A stretch of 64,000 nucleotides of DNA from Hoeflea sp. (GCA_020637795.1 JACKJT010000004.1:1-64000); one strand, 5' to 3'; positions 1 through 7,926 are shown, counted from the stretch's first letter. The notes: generated by a model not told the origin, from the letters alone. Translations and numbers: made by a program.

Positions 1-103
1 CCAGCGGCCCATAGGTCAGCGGGCACACCAGAAGCTCCAGCATCTTGATGTCGACGGCGCCCCTCGATCGGGGCATCTTGGCAGGCTGGCTCTGGTTGGT
101 CAT
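1..103 (-). CDS. Trm112/UPF0434 family protein (partial)
   Basis: Only the first ~34 codons are inside the window; the gene runs off the left edge. The visible N-terminus contains KMLELLVCPLT, the hallmark of the small zinc-ribbon-like Trm112/YcaR (UPF0434) proteins, whose members are usually around 60 residues and include activating partners of methyltransferases. The cysteine of this motif is the first of the expected metal-binding cysteines; the rest lie outside. It follows the LON-domain gene by 15 bp on the same strand, so it is probably the last gene of a thioredoxin/LON-domain/Trm112 operon. The specific role is not known. Confidence 0.75.
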   Translation of the reverse strand, partial: MTNQSQPAKMPRSRGAVDIKMLELLVCPLTYGPL

Positions 104-118
104 TTGCACGGACCGCGC

Positions 119-799
119 CTATTGCAGAACGCGCCCATAATCGTCCGAATCGCGCGCCAGGGCAATCTCGGTAATCGCAATCAGCGTTTCCGCCCGCACC
201 TTTAGATTGTCGGCCTCGAGCAGCGCCTGTTTTTCCGCAGGCCCATAGGGCGACATCATCGACAGCGAATTGACCAGAGTCTCGGTGCTCGCCCGCTCGA
301 CGGAATTCCAGTCGGCCTCCAGATCGTTTGCTTCCAGGTAGGCCTTGAAGCTTTCGAGCAGCGCCTTCCTGTCAACTTCCGCACCTTCGTCGGCGGCGGC
401 TTCGAGATCGCCCAGAAAGGGCGAAATGCGGCAAATCCGGTAGGACTTGCGGCCCCGCTCTACCTCGCCGCCCACCCTGAACCGGCAGACACCGCCCAGC
501 GTGATGACATAGCGCCCGTCCCCGGTTTCCGCGAACGAGGTAATCCGCCCAAGACAACCGACCCGGCAGAGATCCTCCACCGGCCCCTTGCAGGACTGGG
601 CCTCCGCCAGCGCCGGCTGGATCACGCCGATCAGCCTGTGCGAACTCAGGGCATCGTCAAACATGGAAAGATATCGCGGCTCGAAGATGTTGAGCGGCAA
701 CTGCGAACCCGGCAGCAACAACGCGCCCGACAGCGGAAACACCGGAACCTGATCCGGAATGTCCGCTTCGACCCGATAGGATTTGTTCCCGACCTGCAT
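119..799 (-). CDS. LON peptidase substrate-binding domain protein
   Basis: Protein of 226 residues consisting essentially of the N-terminal substrate-binding domain of Lon, without the AAA+ or Ser-Lys protease modules. The start of the domain is clear (VPVFPLSGALLLPG, then LPLNIFEPRY), followed by the G-x-GRI strand and a helical C-terminal half. Stand-alone proteins of this family (LonB-N/PF02190) are common in alphaproteobacteria; the function is undefined, perhaps binding unfolded protein. I chose the ATG at 799; a TTG at 814 would add five residues. It lies downstream of the thioredoxin-TPR gene and just upstream of the Trm112-like gene, which suggests a proteostasis operon. Confidence 0.85.
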   Translation of the reverse strand: MQVGNKSYRVEADIPDQVPVFPLSGALLLPGSQLPLNIFEPRYLSMFDDALSSHRLIGVIQPALAEAQSCKGPVEDLCRVGCLGRITSFAETGDGRYVITLGGVCRFRVGGEVERGRKSYRICRISPFLGDLEAAADEGAEVDRKALLESFKAYLEANDLEADWNSVERASTETLVNSLSMMSPYGPAEKQALLEADNLKVRAETLIAITEIALARDSDDYGRVLQ

Positions 800-882
800 G
801 CCATTAAGCCTCAATGTTCATTACACACGGCAATGTGGGGCAAACCAGCAATTTCTCAAGGGTCCGGCAACAAAACAGGCGT

Positions 883-1878
883 TCAGGAGAACAGCAGCGA
901 AGAAAGCTGCCGCCGCGCCGAAAGCGTTGCGGGATCCACCGGCCCCCAGGCTTCGAAGAACTCGAGCAGCGTCTTGCGCGCAGCCTCGTCTTCCCATTTC
1001 CGGTCCTTGCGCATGATCGTGAACAGCTCGTCGGCCGCCGCTTCCCGATAGCCCTGCGCATTGAGGATCTTGGCGAATTTCAGCCGTGCCTCGTGATCGG
1101 CCGGATTGGAGGCCAGCCGGGCTTCCAGTTCCACCGGATCGCCGAGCTCGGCGACTTCACGCGCCATTTCCAGCCGCTTGAACACGGAGGCGACCTCCGG
1201 ATCCTTGCGTTCCTCCATCGGAATGGCATTGAGCAGCTTTTCCGCGCGGTCGAATTCGCCGGCCGCCAGCATGCAACCGGCCATCCCGGCGATGGCGCCG
1301 ACATGACCCTGGTCCATCTGCAGGATGGCGCCAAACCCGCGTGCCGCGGTTTCCACATCGCCTGCGGTGAAGGCCTCGCGCGACTGCGCCAGAATCTGCT
1401 CGATCTGTTCTTCAGTCGAGGATTTGGCCGGAGGCCCGGCGACCTTGTCGATGAACTCGCGGATCTGGCTTTCCGGCAGCGCGCCCATGAAGCCGTCCAC
1501 CGGCTTGCCGGCGGAGAAGGCGACCACGGCGGGGATCGACTGGATTCCCATCTGCCCGGGGATCGCCGGGTGATCATCGATGTTGAGCTTGACCAGCTTG
1601 ACCCGGCCATTCGCCTCCCGGACCACCTTTTCAATGACCGGGGTGAGTTGCTTGCAGGGTCCGCACCACGGCGCCCAGAAATCCACCAGCACGGTGACAT
1701 CCCGCGACGCCTGGATCACGTCGGCGGTAAAGCCCGCGGTCGTCGTGTCGGAAATCAGGTCACCCGCGGCAGCACCCGGTCCCGCATTGGCGGCAGTCAC
1801 CGGCTTGTCGCCGAAGGTCACCGTGCCGCTCATCTGACCGCCCGGGGCCGGTGCATATGGATTGTCATAGTCGCTCAT
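883..1878 (-). CDS. trxA: Thioredoxin-TPR protein, CnoX/YbbN-like co-chaperone
   Basis: 331 residues. After a ~55-residue leader comes a thioredoxin fold with the complete active site WAPWCGPCK and the cis-proline region (QSIPAVVAF). The C-terminal half is helical and repeats A-x-x-G/A patterns typical of the TPR part of YbbN/CnoX. Known members are chaperedoxins that protect cytosolic proteins from oxidative aggregation and pass them to GroEL or DnaK. Because both CxxC cysteines are present, it could also be redox-active, unlike E. coli YbbN, which lacks the canonical pair. There is no signal peptide, so it is cytosolic. It is the first gene of the run that continues into the LON-domain and Trm112-like genes. 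Confidence 0.88.
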   Translation of the reverse strand: MSDYDNPYAPAPGGQMSGTVTFGDKPVTAANAGPGAAAGDLISDTTTAGFTADVIQASRDVTVLVDFWAPWCGPCKQLTPVIEKVVREANGRVKLVKLNIDDHPAIPGQMGIQSIPAVVAFSAGKPVDGFMGALPESQIREFIDKVAGPPAKSSTEEQIEQILAQSREAFTAGDVETAARGFGAILQMDQGHVGAIAGMAGCMLAAGEFDRAEKLLNAIPMEERKDPEVASVFKRLEMAREVAELGDPVELEARLASNPADHEARLKFAKILNAQGYREAAADELFTIMRKDRKWEDEAARKTLLEFFEAWGPVDPATLSARRQLSSLLFS

Positions 1879-1926
1879 GGGTCAATTCCCGTGCTTCTCA
1901 AGGATAGGTGTGCCTAAGGTCGTTGT

Positions 1927-2424
1927 TCAGGCCGAAACTTTCAAGATCCTGGGTTCATGGCCGGTATGGCTCAGGAACCGCATCAGATCGTCGCGTCCGA
2001 TCGAAGTGGTCGCATCGTTGCTCAACGGGTGGGCATTGATAATGTCGTGGTCCATCAGCGGCGCGTCAATGACGATTGTCACCTCGTGCGCCGGATCGTT
2101 GATCGCCGAGAAGATCGTCACCGAGCCCGGCGTTACCCCGAGCTTTTCCATCAGCGCCTCGGGCTTGCCGAACGACACCCGGCCGCTGGCGCCGATCAGC
2201 GTATGGATCGTCTTGAGATCGACTTCGGCGTTTTCCTCGAGCGTGACGAGGAAACAGGCGCCTTTCTTGTCCTTGAGGAACAGGTTCTTCGTGTGTCCTC
2301 CGGGTATCTCGTCCCGCAGCGACTGCGATTCGGAGACAGTGAACACCGGGGCATGATCAACGGTCGGATGCGCGATCCCCAGCGCATCGAGGCAATCGAA
2401 CAATTCTTGGCGGGTCTTAGGCAT
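1927..2424 (-). CDS. Prolyl-tRNA editing protein (YbaK/ProX family)
   Basis: 165-residue single-domain protein of the aminoacyl-tRNA deacylase superfamily (YbaK/ProX/INS). Recognisable pieces are HAPVFTVSES near the N-terminus, GGHTKNLFLKDKKG at about residues 42-55 with the conserved lysine, and a G-x-LTPGSV-type segment (GVTPGSVTIF) in the second half. Such proteins hydrolyse Ala-tRNA(Pro) mischarged by prolyl-tRNA synthetase. The ATG at 2424 gives the full family length. It is separated from the thioredoxin gene by only 48 bp on the same strand, so co-transcription is possible. Family assignment is firm; the exact substrate is inferred. Confidence 0.88.
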   Translation of the reverse strand: MPKTRQELFDCLDALGIAHPTVDHAPVFTVSESQSLRDEIPGGHTKNLFLKDKKGACFLVTLEENAEVDLKTIHTLIGASGRVSFGKPEALMEKLGVTPGSVTIFSAINDPAHEVTIVIDAPLMDHDIINAHPLSNDATTSIGRDDLMRFLSHTGHEPRILKVSA

Positions 2425-2660
2425 TAAACGAAACCTTGCTTGAACGAGAAGGGTCTTGTCGGCCGGAGCTGCATGCCGGCCTGTGTCTGCCCGGATTTCG
2501 CCAGCCTGATTTGCCCCTTGATAGGCAAACCGGCAAATCAGCGCAATGCCTGCCCCTTTACAGGCGAAATCGCCCTGGCCCCCGTTGGCAGAAAACCGCG
2601 ATGGAAACCGCGTGGAACAGGGCGGAATGCGATATAGTGCAATTGACTGAAAATTCCCTG

Positions 2661-2689
2661 TTGCAATTGAAAGCAGGTTGCGCCATATA
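2661..2689 (+). promoter_or_regulatory. Candidate promoter for tRNA-Gly
   Basis: TTGCAA (2661-2666), a 17-bp spacer, then CATATA (2684-2689), close to the alphaproteobacterial housekeeping pattern CTTGAC-N17-CTATAT. It is the best candidate in the 328-bp gene-free stretch 2425-2752 upstream of the tRNA, about 60 bp before its 5' end. A 9-bp direct repeat TGCAATTGA sits at 2638-2646 and 2662-2670. Nothing else in this stretch looks like a gene. This is pattern recognition only. Confidence 0.4.
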
Positions 2690-2752
2690 GCGCCGGTCCG
2701 GGCCGGAACGGCTTGGACAACCGGTCCGAATTCCCCACGGACATGGTCATGA

Positions 2753-2827
2753 GCGGGCGTAGCTCAGGGGTAGAGCACAACCTTGCCAAGGTTGGGGTCG
2801 GGCGTTCGAATCGCCTCGCCCGCTCCA
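2753..2827 (+). tRNA. tRNA-Gly (anticodon GCC)
   Basis: Complete cloverleaf. The acceptor stem GCGGGCG (2753-2759) pairs with CGCCCGC (2817-2823), followed by discriminator T and an encoded CCA (2825-2827). The D-arm is AGCTCAGGGGTAGAGC. The anticodon arm is CAACC-TTGCCAA-GGTTG with anticodon GCC, so it reads GGC/GGT glycine codons. The T-loop TTCGAAT is intact. I find no partial copy of its 3' end elsewhere in the window, so there is no sign that it serves as an integration site here. Confidence 0.96.
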
Positions 2828-3162
2828 GTTTCTCCACACTTCAGACATGATGAAACTGGCTTTCACGCGTCAGGCCGGGCCTCCGGCGACTGCGAACGGT
2901 TACACACCTGCGTCACCCGGATTATGGCCGGCCCGATTGACCGGGCAAACCGGGAAATCATCGCCCTTGTCCGGAAATCGAAGTGACCGTTCCGATTTGA
3001 CCGGCATCAACGCGGCAGGCGGTGAATATCCGGATAATGTTGCTATAGATCGAGCTGGGGGTCAGCATCGGGACCGTCTTCGCCCGAATCTCGTGGCCCT
3101 GTCATCAATCCGTCCACCCGCATGTCCGCGTTCAAACCCTTCCAACACCGAGCAAGCACTCC
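2828..3162. other. Gene-free stretch, nothing recognised
   Basis: 335 bp between the tRNA and the potassium-channel gene. Reading frames here lack a ribosome binding site and resemble no known protein. I see no convincing stem-loop with a T-run after the tRNA and no clear promoter. Confidence 0.5.
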
Positions 3163-3597
3163 ATGATTTCCGAACTTTTTATCGGCACCCTGACCATTCT
3201 GGCCTCCACCGCCGTGATGATCGCCTTCGTGCTTGTCACCATTCGCCTGGTCCGCAAGGCGGAAGCCAATTATGCCGATCGCCGCCCGGGGATCTGGCAG
3301 TTCTTCCGGCTGCTCTCCAGCGCGGTGGTGCTGGTGCTTATGGCCAACACCGTCTGTGTCTGGCTCTGGGCAATTCTTTTCTACGGCCTCGGGGTGTTTC
3401 ATACTTTCGAGGAAGCGGTCTATTTCTCGATGGTCTCCTTCACCACCGTCGGTTACGGCGACGTCGTGGTGGAACGCGACTGGCGCATCCTGTCCGGCTT
3501 CGTCTCGGTCAACGGCCTTCTGGCGTTCGGGGTTTTCACCGCGGTCCTGATCGAGATCATCAGGGGCCTGTCAGATCGCTACATTCCGCGACGCTAG
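3163..3597 (+). CDS. Two-transmembrane potassium channel (Ion_trans_2)
   Basis: 144-residue membrane protein with an N-terminal hydrophobic helix (about residues 3-29), a second helix (about 47-75), a pore loop with the selectivity filter TTVGYGD at 94-100, and a final helix (about 108-133) ending in a short basic tail. TVGYGD is the K+ selectivity signature, so a homotetrameric inner-membrane K+ channel is expected. There is no RCK/TrkA-N or cyclic-nucleotide domain after the pore, so gating is not evident from sequence. The gene stands alone between tRNA-Gly and a metallopeptidase. The start at 3163 has no strong Shine-Dalgarno. Confidence 0.87.
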   Translation: MISELFIGTLTILASTAVMIAFVLVTIRLVRKAEANYADRRPGIWQFFRLLSSAVVLVLMANTVCVWLWAILFYGLGVFHTFEEAVYFSMVSFTTVGYGDVVVERDWRILSGFVSVNGLLAFGVFTAVLIEIIRGLSDRYIPRR

Positions 3598-3617
3598 AGC
3601 CGATCATCTTTGGCTCT
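3596..3617. repeat. Small hairpin resembling the ends of the 27.3-kb repeat element
   Basis: AGAGCC (3596-3601) pairs with GGCTCT (3612-3617) around the loop GATCATCTTT. The left arm plus loop resembles the terminal inverted repeat of the element at 27270-27573 (GGAGCTAATCATCTTTAG). No T-run follows, so it is not an obvious terminator, although it begins at the stop codon of the channel gene. It could be a remnant repeat end or chance. Confidence 0.3.
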
Positions 3618-3716
3618 AATCGCTACCCGGTAACATCCTGCTCTCGAAATGCCGGCCGGTTTCTCTTATATGCAAACCAAAGGCCTGACGGGTCGACGCA
3701 GGCAAAGGGAAACTTC

Positions 3717-4139
3717 ATGGCGCGGATTGATCAGACAGGGGATTGGCGGGACCGGCACGCGCCTTCTCTCGCCGAGGTCGAATCCCTGGCGATAGACGCC
3801 TATGCCAACCTGCCGGAGAGCTTCCGCGTCCATACCGGCGACGTGGCAATCATTGTCGCCGATTTTCCCGAAGACGACATCTTTGAGGACATGGGCCTTG
3901 AAACCCCCTTCGATCTACTGGGTCTTTTCGAGGGCCGTGGCCTGACCGAGCGTTTCACCATCGAAACCGGCGAACTCGCCAACCGGGTCATCCTCTACCG
4001 CCGGCCGATCCTCGACTATTGGGCGGAAAACGACGAAACCCTGGGCGACATCATCACCCATGTCCTGATCCACGAGATCGGCCATCATTTCGGCCTGTCG
4101 GACGAGGACATGGAACGCATCGAGGCCGGCGTTTCCTGA
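3717..4139 (+). CDS. Small zincin-like metallopeptidase family protein
   Basis: 140 residues. The C-terminal part has HEIGHHFGLSDED (residues 119-131): an HExxH zinc motif followed by a downstream aspartate, as in the MMP-like/minimal zincin family (PF06262). The rest is a compact alpha/beta domain rich in acidic residues (FPEDDIFEDMG). Such proteins are widespread in Actinobacteria and Alphaproteobacteria; no substrate has been established. I chose the ATG at 3717 (MARIDQTGD); the frame is open far upstream but has no start signal or homologous sequence there. There is no signal peptide, so it is cytosolic. Confidence 0.85.
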   Translation: MARIDQTGDWRDRHAPSLAEVESLAIDAYANLPESFRVHTGDVAIIVADFPEDDIFEDMGLETPFDLLGLFEGRGLTERFTIETGELANRVILYRRPILDYWAENDETLGDIITHVLIHEIGHHFGLSDEDMERIEAGVS

Positions 4140-4167
4140 ACCCGGCCCTCTGACGCGGCCGGGTTCG
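4139..4167. terminator. Bidirectional hairpin between convergent genes
   Basis: AACCCGGCC (4139-4147) pairs with GGCCGGGTT (4157-4165) across a 9-nt loop, between the convergent metallopeptidase and M20 genes. The stem is strong but the T-tract is weak in both directions, so it may only partly terminate. Confidence 0.5.
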
Positions 4168-4174
4168 GTCAGTT

Positions 4175-5335
4175 TCAGCCGCAGAGATCCCTTGCGATCA
4201 CGGCGAACAGGCCGACGCCCGTCGGAATCAGCTCATCCGGGAAATCGAAATCGGGATTGTGCAGCCGCGGATGGTCCTCGCCCGAGCCGAGCACGAACAG
4301 TCCGGTTTTGGCCACGCTTCCGAAACGGCCGAAATCCTCCGACCAGCGGAAGGGATCGCCCACCTCGACGCGGCTGACCCCCAGGGCAATGGCCGCCTTG
4401 TCGATAAACGCCACCGCCTCTTCGTCATTATGACCTGCCGCAAAATTTTCGTGCCGGTCGAAATCCACGCCCAGGCCGCCGGCCGCGGCCAGTTCCCGCG
4501 CAAGCGCTTCGGCCTTGCCCATCAATTCGGCCTGCAACCCGTCGTCGATGGCGCGGATGGTGGCCCAGACATCGGCCTCTCCCGGAGAGATCCCGAAAGC
4601 CGCCTCGCCGAGCCGCGCATGCGAAAGCGTGACCAGCGAGTGACCCGGCGTGTGGCCGAGCGTCGCGGGCAGCGCCGGCAGCGCCTCCACCAGCCTGACC
4701 ATCACCGCCGCCGGGCTGACCCCGGCCTCGGGCTGCGCCGCATGCGAGGTCCGGCCGGACAGCCGGATCGCCAGCCCCTCCGATGCGAAGGTGAAGGGAC
4801 CGGGCCGGACGCCCACCGCGCCGAGCGGCAGGCCCGGAAGATTGTGAAGCGCAAAGGCGAAATCCGGGCGAATCCGCTCGAACCGCTGATCGGCAATCAC
4901 ATCCGCAGCACCCGCCCCGGTTTCCTCGGCGGGCTGGAACATGAGCACCACCCGGCCGCGAACCGGCCGGTTTGCCGCAAGCTGCCGGGCCAGGCCGCAC
5001 AGAATTGCCATGTGCCCGTCGTGGCCGCACAAGTGCCCCTTGCCGTCGATCTCGGACCGCCACCCGAAGGTGGAGATCTCGGTGATCGGCAAGCCATCGA
5101 GTTCGCAACGAAACAGCACCGTCGGCCCCTCGACGCCGCTGTCATAGACGGCCGCCACCCCGTGGGTGCCGAGACCGGTCAGGATCTCGTCGGCACTGCA
5201 GCGTTGCAGCTCGGCCACGATCCGGGCGGCGGTTTCCCGCTCCTGGCTAGAAAGCTCCGGCCTGCGGTGAAGCTCGCGCCGCAGCGAGACCAATTCCGCC
5301 GTATCGGTCGAAGTCAGCAATTCGGTCAAGATCAC
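4175..5335 (-). CDS. M20 family amidohydrolase (hippurate hydrolase-like)
   Basis: 386 residues, a typical length for M20D amidohydrolases. Metal-site motifs are intact: GHLCGHDGHMAIL for two ligands, QPAEETGAGA with the catalytic glutamate, HNLPG, and a late histidine in DHPRLHNPDFDF. The insertion dimerisation domain lies in the middle (SGRTSHAAQPEAG onwards). Members deacylate N-acyl amino acids or related amides in the cytosol. The start is a GTG at 5335 whose last two bases form the TGA of the preceding DUF1737 gene (GTGA overlap), so translation is coupled. It is the last gene of a three-gene operon with a CitE-like lyase. The true substrate is unknown. Confidence 0.88.
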   Translation of the reverse strand: MILTELLTSTDTAELVSLRRELHRRPELSSQERETAARIVAELQRCSADEILTGLGTHGVAAVYDSGVEGPTVLFRCELDGLPITEISTFGWRSEIDGKGHLCGHDGHMAILCGLARQLAANRPVRGRVVLMFQPAEETGAGAADVIADQRFERIRPDFAFALHNLPGLPLGAVGVRPGPFTFASEGLAIRLSGRTSHAAQPEAGVSPAAVMVRLVEALPALPATLGHTPGHSLVTLSHARLGEAAFGISPGEADVWATIRAIDDGLQAELMGKAEALARELAAAGGLGVDFDRHENFAAGHNDEEAVAFIDKAAIALGVSRVEVGDPFRWSEDFGRFGSVAKTGLFVLGSGEDHPRLHNPDFDFPDELIPTGVGLFAVIARDLCG

Positions 5336-5538
5336 TGTTCCCCGAGTTTCATGCCGGGATCGTAGTCCTTGCCTTCGACCTCCTTGGTCACCGCCTGGCC
5401 ACAATGCATCAGCCCGGTCGCCGCGTTGAACGACAGGGAAGGAGAGCCATGCAGTTGCCAGCCCTTCGAGAGCGCCAGGCTGACCTTGTGGCAGAACGCG
5501 CTGTCGTCAGGTCCGGTAAGAAAGCGATAGAGTTTCAT
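5332..5538 (-). CDS. DUF1737 domain protein
   Basis: 68-residue protein starting MKLYRFLTGPDDSAFCHKV and containing the W-x-LHG-x-PS pattern (GWQLHGSPSLSF), characteristic of the small DUF1737 family, which looks like a compact alpha/beta domain. The function is unknown. It overlaps the upstream lyase gene by ATGA and the downstream M20 gene by GTGA, so all three are probably made from one mRNA in coordinated amounts. A role as accessory factor for either enzyme is only a guess from this coupling. Confidence 0.8.
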   Translation of the reverse strand: MKLYRFLTGPDDSAFCHKVSLALSKGWQLHGSPSLSFNAATGLMHCGQAVTKEVEGKDYDPGMKLGEQ

Positions 5539-6464
5539 GTGGTCAGGTCTCCGCCGTGCCGCGCCGAAATCCGCGCCGCCTTTTCGATCAGCCGTTCGGC
5601 CATGTCCAGATGCAGCCGCTCGACCATCTTTCCGTCAAGACTGATGACGCCGCGGCCCTGATTGTCCGGCATGGCAAACGCTTCGGCAATTGCCCTGGCT
5701 TCGGCGAGCCGCTCAGGTGAAATTCCAAACGCGCTGTTTGCCGGTCCGATCTGTGAGGGATGGATCAGCGTCTTGCCGTCAAACCCCATCGCCTGGCCGT
5801 CGCCGCATTCCCGGATCAGTCCCGCCTCGTCCCGGAAATCATTGAACACGCCATCGAGCACATCAATCCCGTAGGTCCGCGCTGCAAGCACGATCTGCAT
5901 CAGCCAGGGCGCCAGCCACGGCCGGCCCGGCAGGGCGGCAACGCCGGTTTCCTTCATCAGGTCGTTCGTTCCGGTGATGAAACAATCCAGCCGGGCTCCA
6001 TCGGTCCGCGCCATGCGCGCGATCAGGCCGGCGTTCATCACCCCGCGCGGCGTTTCGATCATCGCCCAGAGCCGCAAGCTCGCCGGCGCATCGGTCTGCT
6101 CGAGAGCATCCTCCACCGCCGCAATGTCTTCGGGCGCCTCAACCTTGGGGATCAGGATCGCATCCGGCTTGCAGCCGCGTGCGGCAAGCAGATCCTCGCT
6201 ACCCCATGGCGATGACAGGGAATTGATGCGGATGACGGTTTCCATGCCGGCGGGCAAGGACTGCGCCCGGCCATCGGCGAAGAAGCGCCGCAGGTTCTCG
6301 CGTGCCTCGGCCTTGGCGCCGGGCGCGACCGAATCCTCGAGATCGATCACGGCGCTGTCACAGGCCAGGCCTGGCAGCTTGTCGAGCGCGCGGGAATTGT
6401 TTGCCGGCAGATAGAGCACGGAGCGGCGAGGCCGGACCGGCCTTGAGGAGGATGACTGGTTCAT
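5535..6464 (-). CDS. HpcH/HpaI aldolase / citrate lyase beta-like CoA ester lyase
   Basis: 309 residues. CitE-type TIM barrel: SVLYLPANNSRAL and DSAVIDLEDSVAPGAKAEAR near the N-terminus, then RINSLSSPWGSEDL (conserved Arg), DAILIPKVEAPEDI, and WAMIETPRGV with the metal-binding Glu. Relatives include malyl-CoA/citramalyl-CoA lyases and malyl-CoA thioesterases. Citrate lyase alpha and gamma subunits are absent nearby, so a free CoA-ester lyase or thioesterase is more likely than citrate lyase. I chose the ATG at 6464; the frame remains open upstream but lacks similarity. First gene of the coupled lyase-DUF1737-M20 operon. Confidence 0.85.
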   Translation of the reverse strand: MNQSSSSRPVRPRRSVLYLPANNSRALDKLPGLACDSAVIDLEDSVAPGAKAEARENLRRFFADGRAQSLPAGMETVIRINSLSSPWGSEDLLAARGCKPDAILIPKVEAPEDIAAVEDALEQTDAPASLRLWAMIETPRGVMNAGLIARMARTDGARLDCFITGTNDLMKETGVAALPGRPWLAPWLMQIVLAARTYGIDVLDGVFNDFRDEAGLIRECGDGQAMGFDGKTLIHPSQIGPANSAFGISPERLAEARAIAEAFAMPDNQGRGVISLDGKMVERLHLDMAERLIEKAARISARHGGDLTT

Positions 6465-6639
6465 ACCGCTTTTATTGCCTTCGGCGGTGCGGCCATGCAA
6501 GGGGCTGCTTTCCGGCTGCAACAGATAAGTTGGGTCGCAGGTCCGCCGGGACCGGCCCCGCAGGCGGCTCCGGCAGGCAGCTATTGAACGCCACGCCCGC
6601 CATCCCCACATTCATTGCATGAAACAAGGAAACCTCGTC

Positions 6640-6873
6640 ATGAGAAACATTCTCGCAGTCGTGACTGGCCTGGGTCTGGTGTTTGCCGCTTTCGCGGGCC
6701 TGGCGCTGGCGCTTGTTCTCGGCACTGTTGCGGCCGGCGCAATCGCCGTTGCCCGGCTGACCGGGCGGTTCCAGCCTGCCATGGCCACGGCCTCCACAAC
6801 TGCAAGCCGTGACAAGTCCAAGACCGAATACCGGGTCTGGAATGACGGGCGCGGCACCATTATCGATATGTAA
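6640..6873 (+). CDS. Small membrane protein of unknown function
   Basis: 77 residues beginning MRNILAVVTGLGLV. The first ~43 residues are almost wholly hydrophobic and could form one long or two short membrane helices; the rest is a short polar tail ending in a tyrosine/tryptophan-containing segment (TEYRVWNDGRGTIID). An AAGGAA-like ribosome site precedes the ATG at 6640; an in-frame ATG at 6619 would add seven residues. I do not recognise the family. The tail might act as a small periplasmic or cytoplasmic domain. It lies alone upstream of leuD. Confidence 0.55.
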   Translation: MRNILAVVTGLGLVFAAFAGLALALVLGTVAAGAIAVARLTGRFQPAMATASTTASRDKSKTEYRVWNDGRGTIIDM

Positions 6874-6989
6874 TTCCAGACTTTGGTCGCACGGATTGGC
6901 CTTCTTGCGGCGAAGTCGTAGCCAACCCCTTCTTTTTCGGCTCCATGTTTGTTAAATGCTCCGGCACAGACAGACAGGACCAGCAAGTC

Positions 6990-7595
6990 ATGGAAAAATT
7001 CTCCCGCCTCACCGGCGTTGCCGCACCCCTCCCGGTTGTCAACATCGACACCGACATGATCATCCCCAAGGATTATCTCAAGACGATCAAGCGCACCGGT
7101 CTTGGAAAGGGCCTGTTCGCCGAAGCGCGCTACAATGAGGATGGGTCGGAGAACCCGGAGTTCGTGCTCAATCAGCCGGCCTGGCGCAATGCATCCATCC
7201 TGATCGCGGGCGACAATTTCGGCTGCGGCTCCTCGCGCGAGCACGCGCCGTGGGCATTGCTGGACTTTGGCATTCGCTGCGTGATTTCCACCAGCTTCGC
7301 CGACATTTTCTACAACAACTGCTTCAAGAACGGCATTCTGCCGATCGTTGTCAGCCAGGAAGACCTCGACAAACTGATGGACGACGCACGCCGCGGCGCC
7401 AATGCAACCGTGTCGATTGACCTGGAAGAACAGGAAATCCGCGGCCCGGATGGCGGCGTGATCAGGTTCGATATCGACGCCTTCAAGAAGCATTGCCTGC
7501 TCAATGGACTGGACGACATAGGATTGACTCTCGAGAAAGCCAGCGCCATCGATACATATGAAGCCAGGGCTGCGGACAATCATCCCTGGCTTTAG
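6990..7595 (+). CDS. leuD: 3-isopropylmalate dehydratase small subunit
   Basis: 201 residues, the standard LeuD length. Diagnostic sequences are NIDTDMIIPKDYLK near the N-terminus and DNFGCGSSREHAPWAL in the middle, which form part of the aconitase-type substrate site. With LeuC (not in this window) it isomerises 2- to 3-isopropylmalate in leucine synthesis. Start at the ATG at 6990 (MEKFSRLTGV). leuB, for the next step, lies 2.7 kb downstream on the same strand, separated by the ACP/ketosynthase pair and an oppositely oriented peptidase, so the leucine genes are not one operon here. Confidence 0.97.
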   Translation: MEKFSRLTGVAAPLPVVNIDTDMIIPKDYLKTIKRTGLGKGLFAEARYNEDGSENPEFVLNQPAWRNASILIAGDNFGCGSSREHAPWALLDFGIRCVISTSFADIFYNNCFKNGILPIVVSQEDLDKLMDDARRGANATVSIDLEEQEIRGPDGGVIRFDIDAFKKHCLLNGLDDIGLTLEKASAIDTYEARAADNHPWL

Positions 7596-7671
7596 ATCCG
7601 GTTCGCTGGCAAACAAGCTGCCGGATTTCATGGTGAATTTTGCGTTTCGGCGCGGGTAGAGGGGAGTATTC

Positions 7672-7926
7672 ATGTCCAAGGATATCGAAGCATCGATCAT
7701 CGCACTTATCGCGTCCTCGGGTGAAATCGAAGCTGGCGAGATCACGCGCGACACCGAACTGGCGGAACTCGAAATCGATTCGCTCGTCCTGACCGAAATC
7801 GTGATGGATATAGAGGATCAGCACGATATCGAGATCGATCTGAACACTGCCGAAGCCTGGGAATCGCTCAAGACCGTCGGCGACATCGTCGACATGGTCA
7901 AGAAACTCGTCGCGGACAAGAATTGA
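7672..7926 (+). CDS. Acyl carrier protein, NodF-like
   Basis: 84-residue acidic ACP with the phosphopantetheine site IDSL (Ser37). It resembles rhizobial NodF more than housekeeping AcpP: the stretches EITRDTELAEL, the spacing to IDSL, and NTAEAWESLKTVGDIVD closely follow NodF as I remember it. A good ribosome site (GAGGGGAG) precedes the ATG. The stop is 2 bp before the ATG of the ketosynthase gene, so the two are co-translated and likely function as a dedicated pair carrying and extending a special acyl chain. No nod genes are present nearby. The product is unknown. Confidence 0.88.
   Translation: MSKDIEASIIALIASSGEIEAGEITRDTELAELEIDSLVLTEIVMDIEDQHDIEIDLNTAEAWESLKTVGDIVDMVKKLVADKN

Noticed and set aside
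2753..2827. tRNA-Gly as an integration site for a mobile element
   Set aside because: No integrase, no repeated 3' end of the tRNA and no change of gene type follows.
2847..3716. Long frame continuous with the metallopeptidase, suggesting a larger fusion protein
   Set aside because: The upstream part overlaps the K+ channel gene in another frame and has no family features; the ATG at 3717 gives the normal family length.
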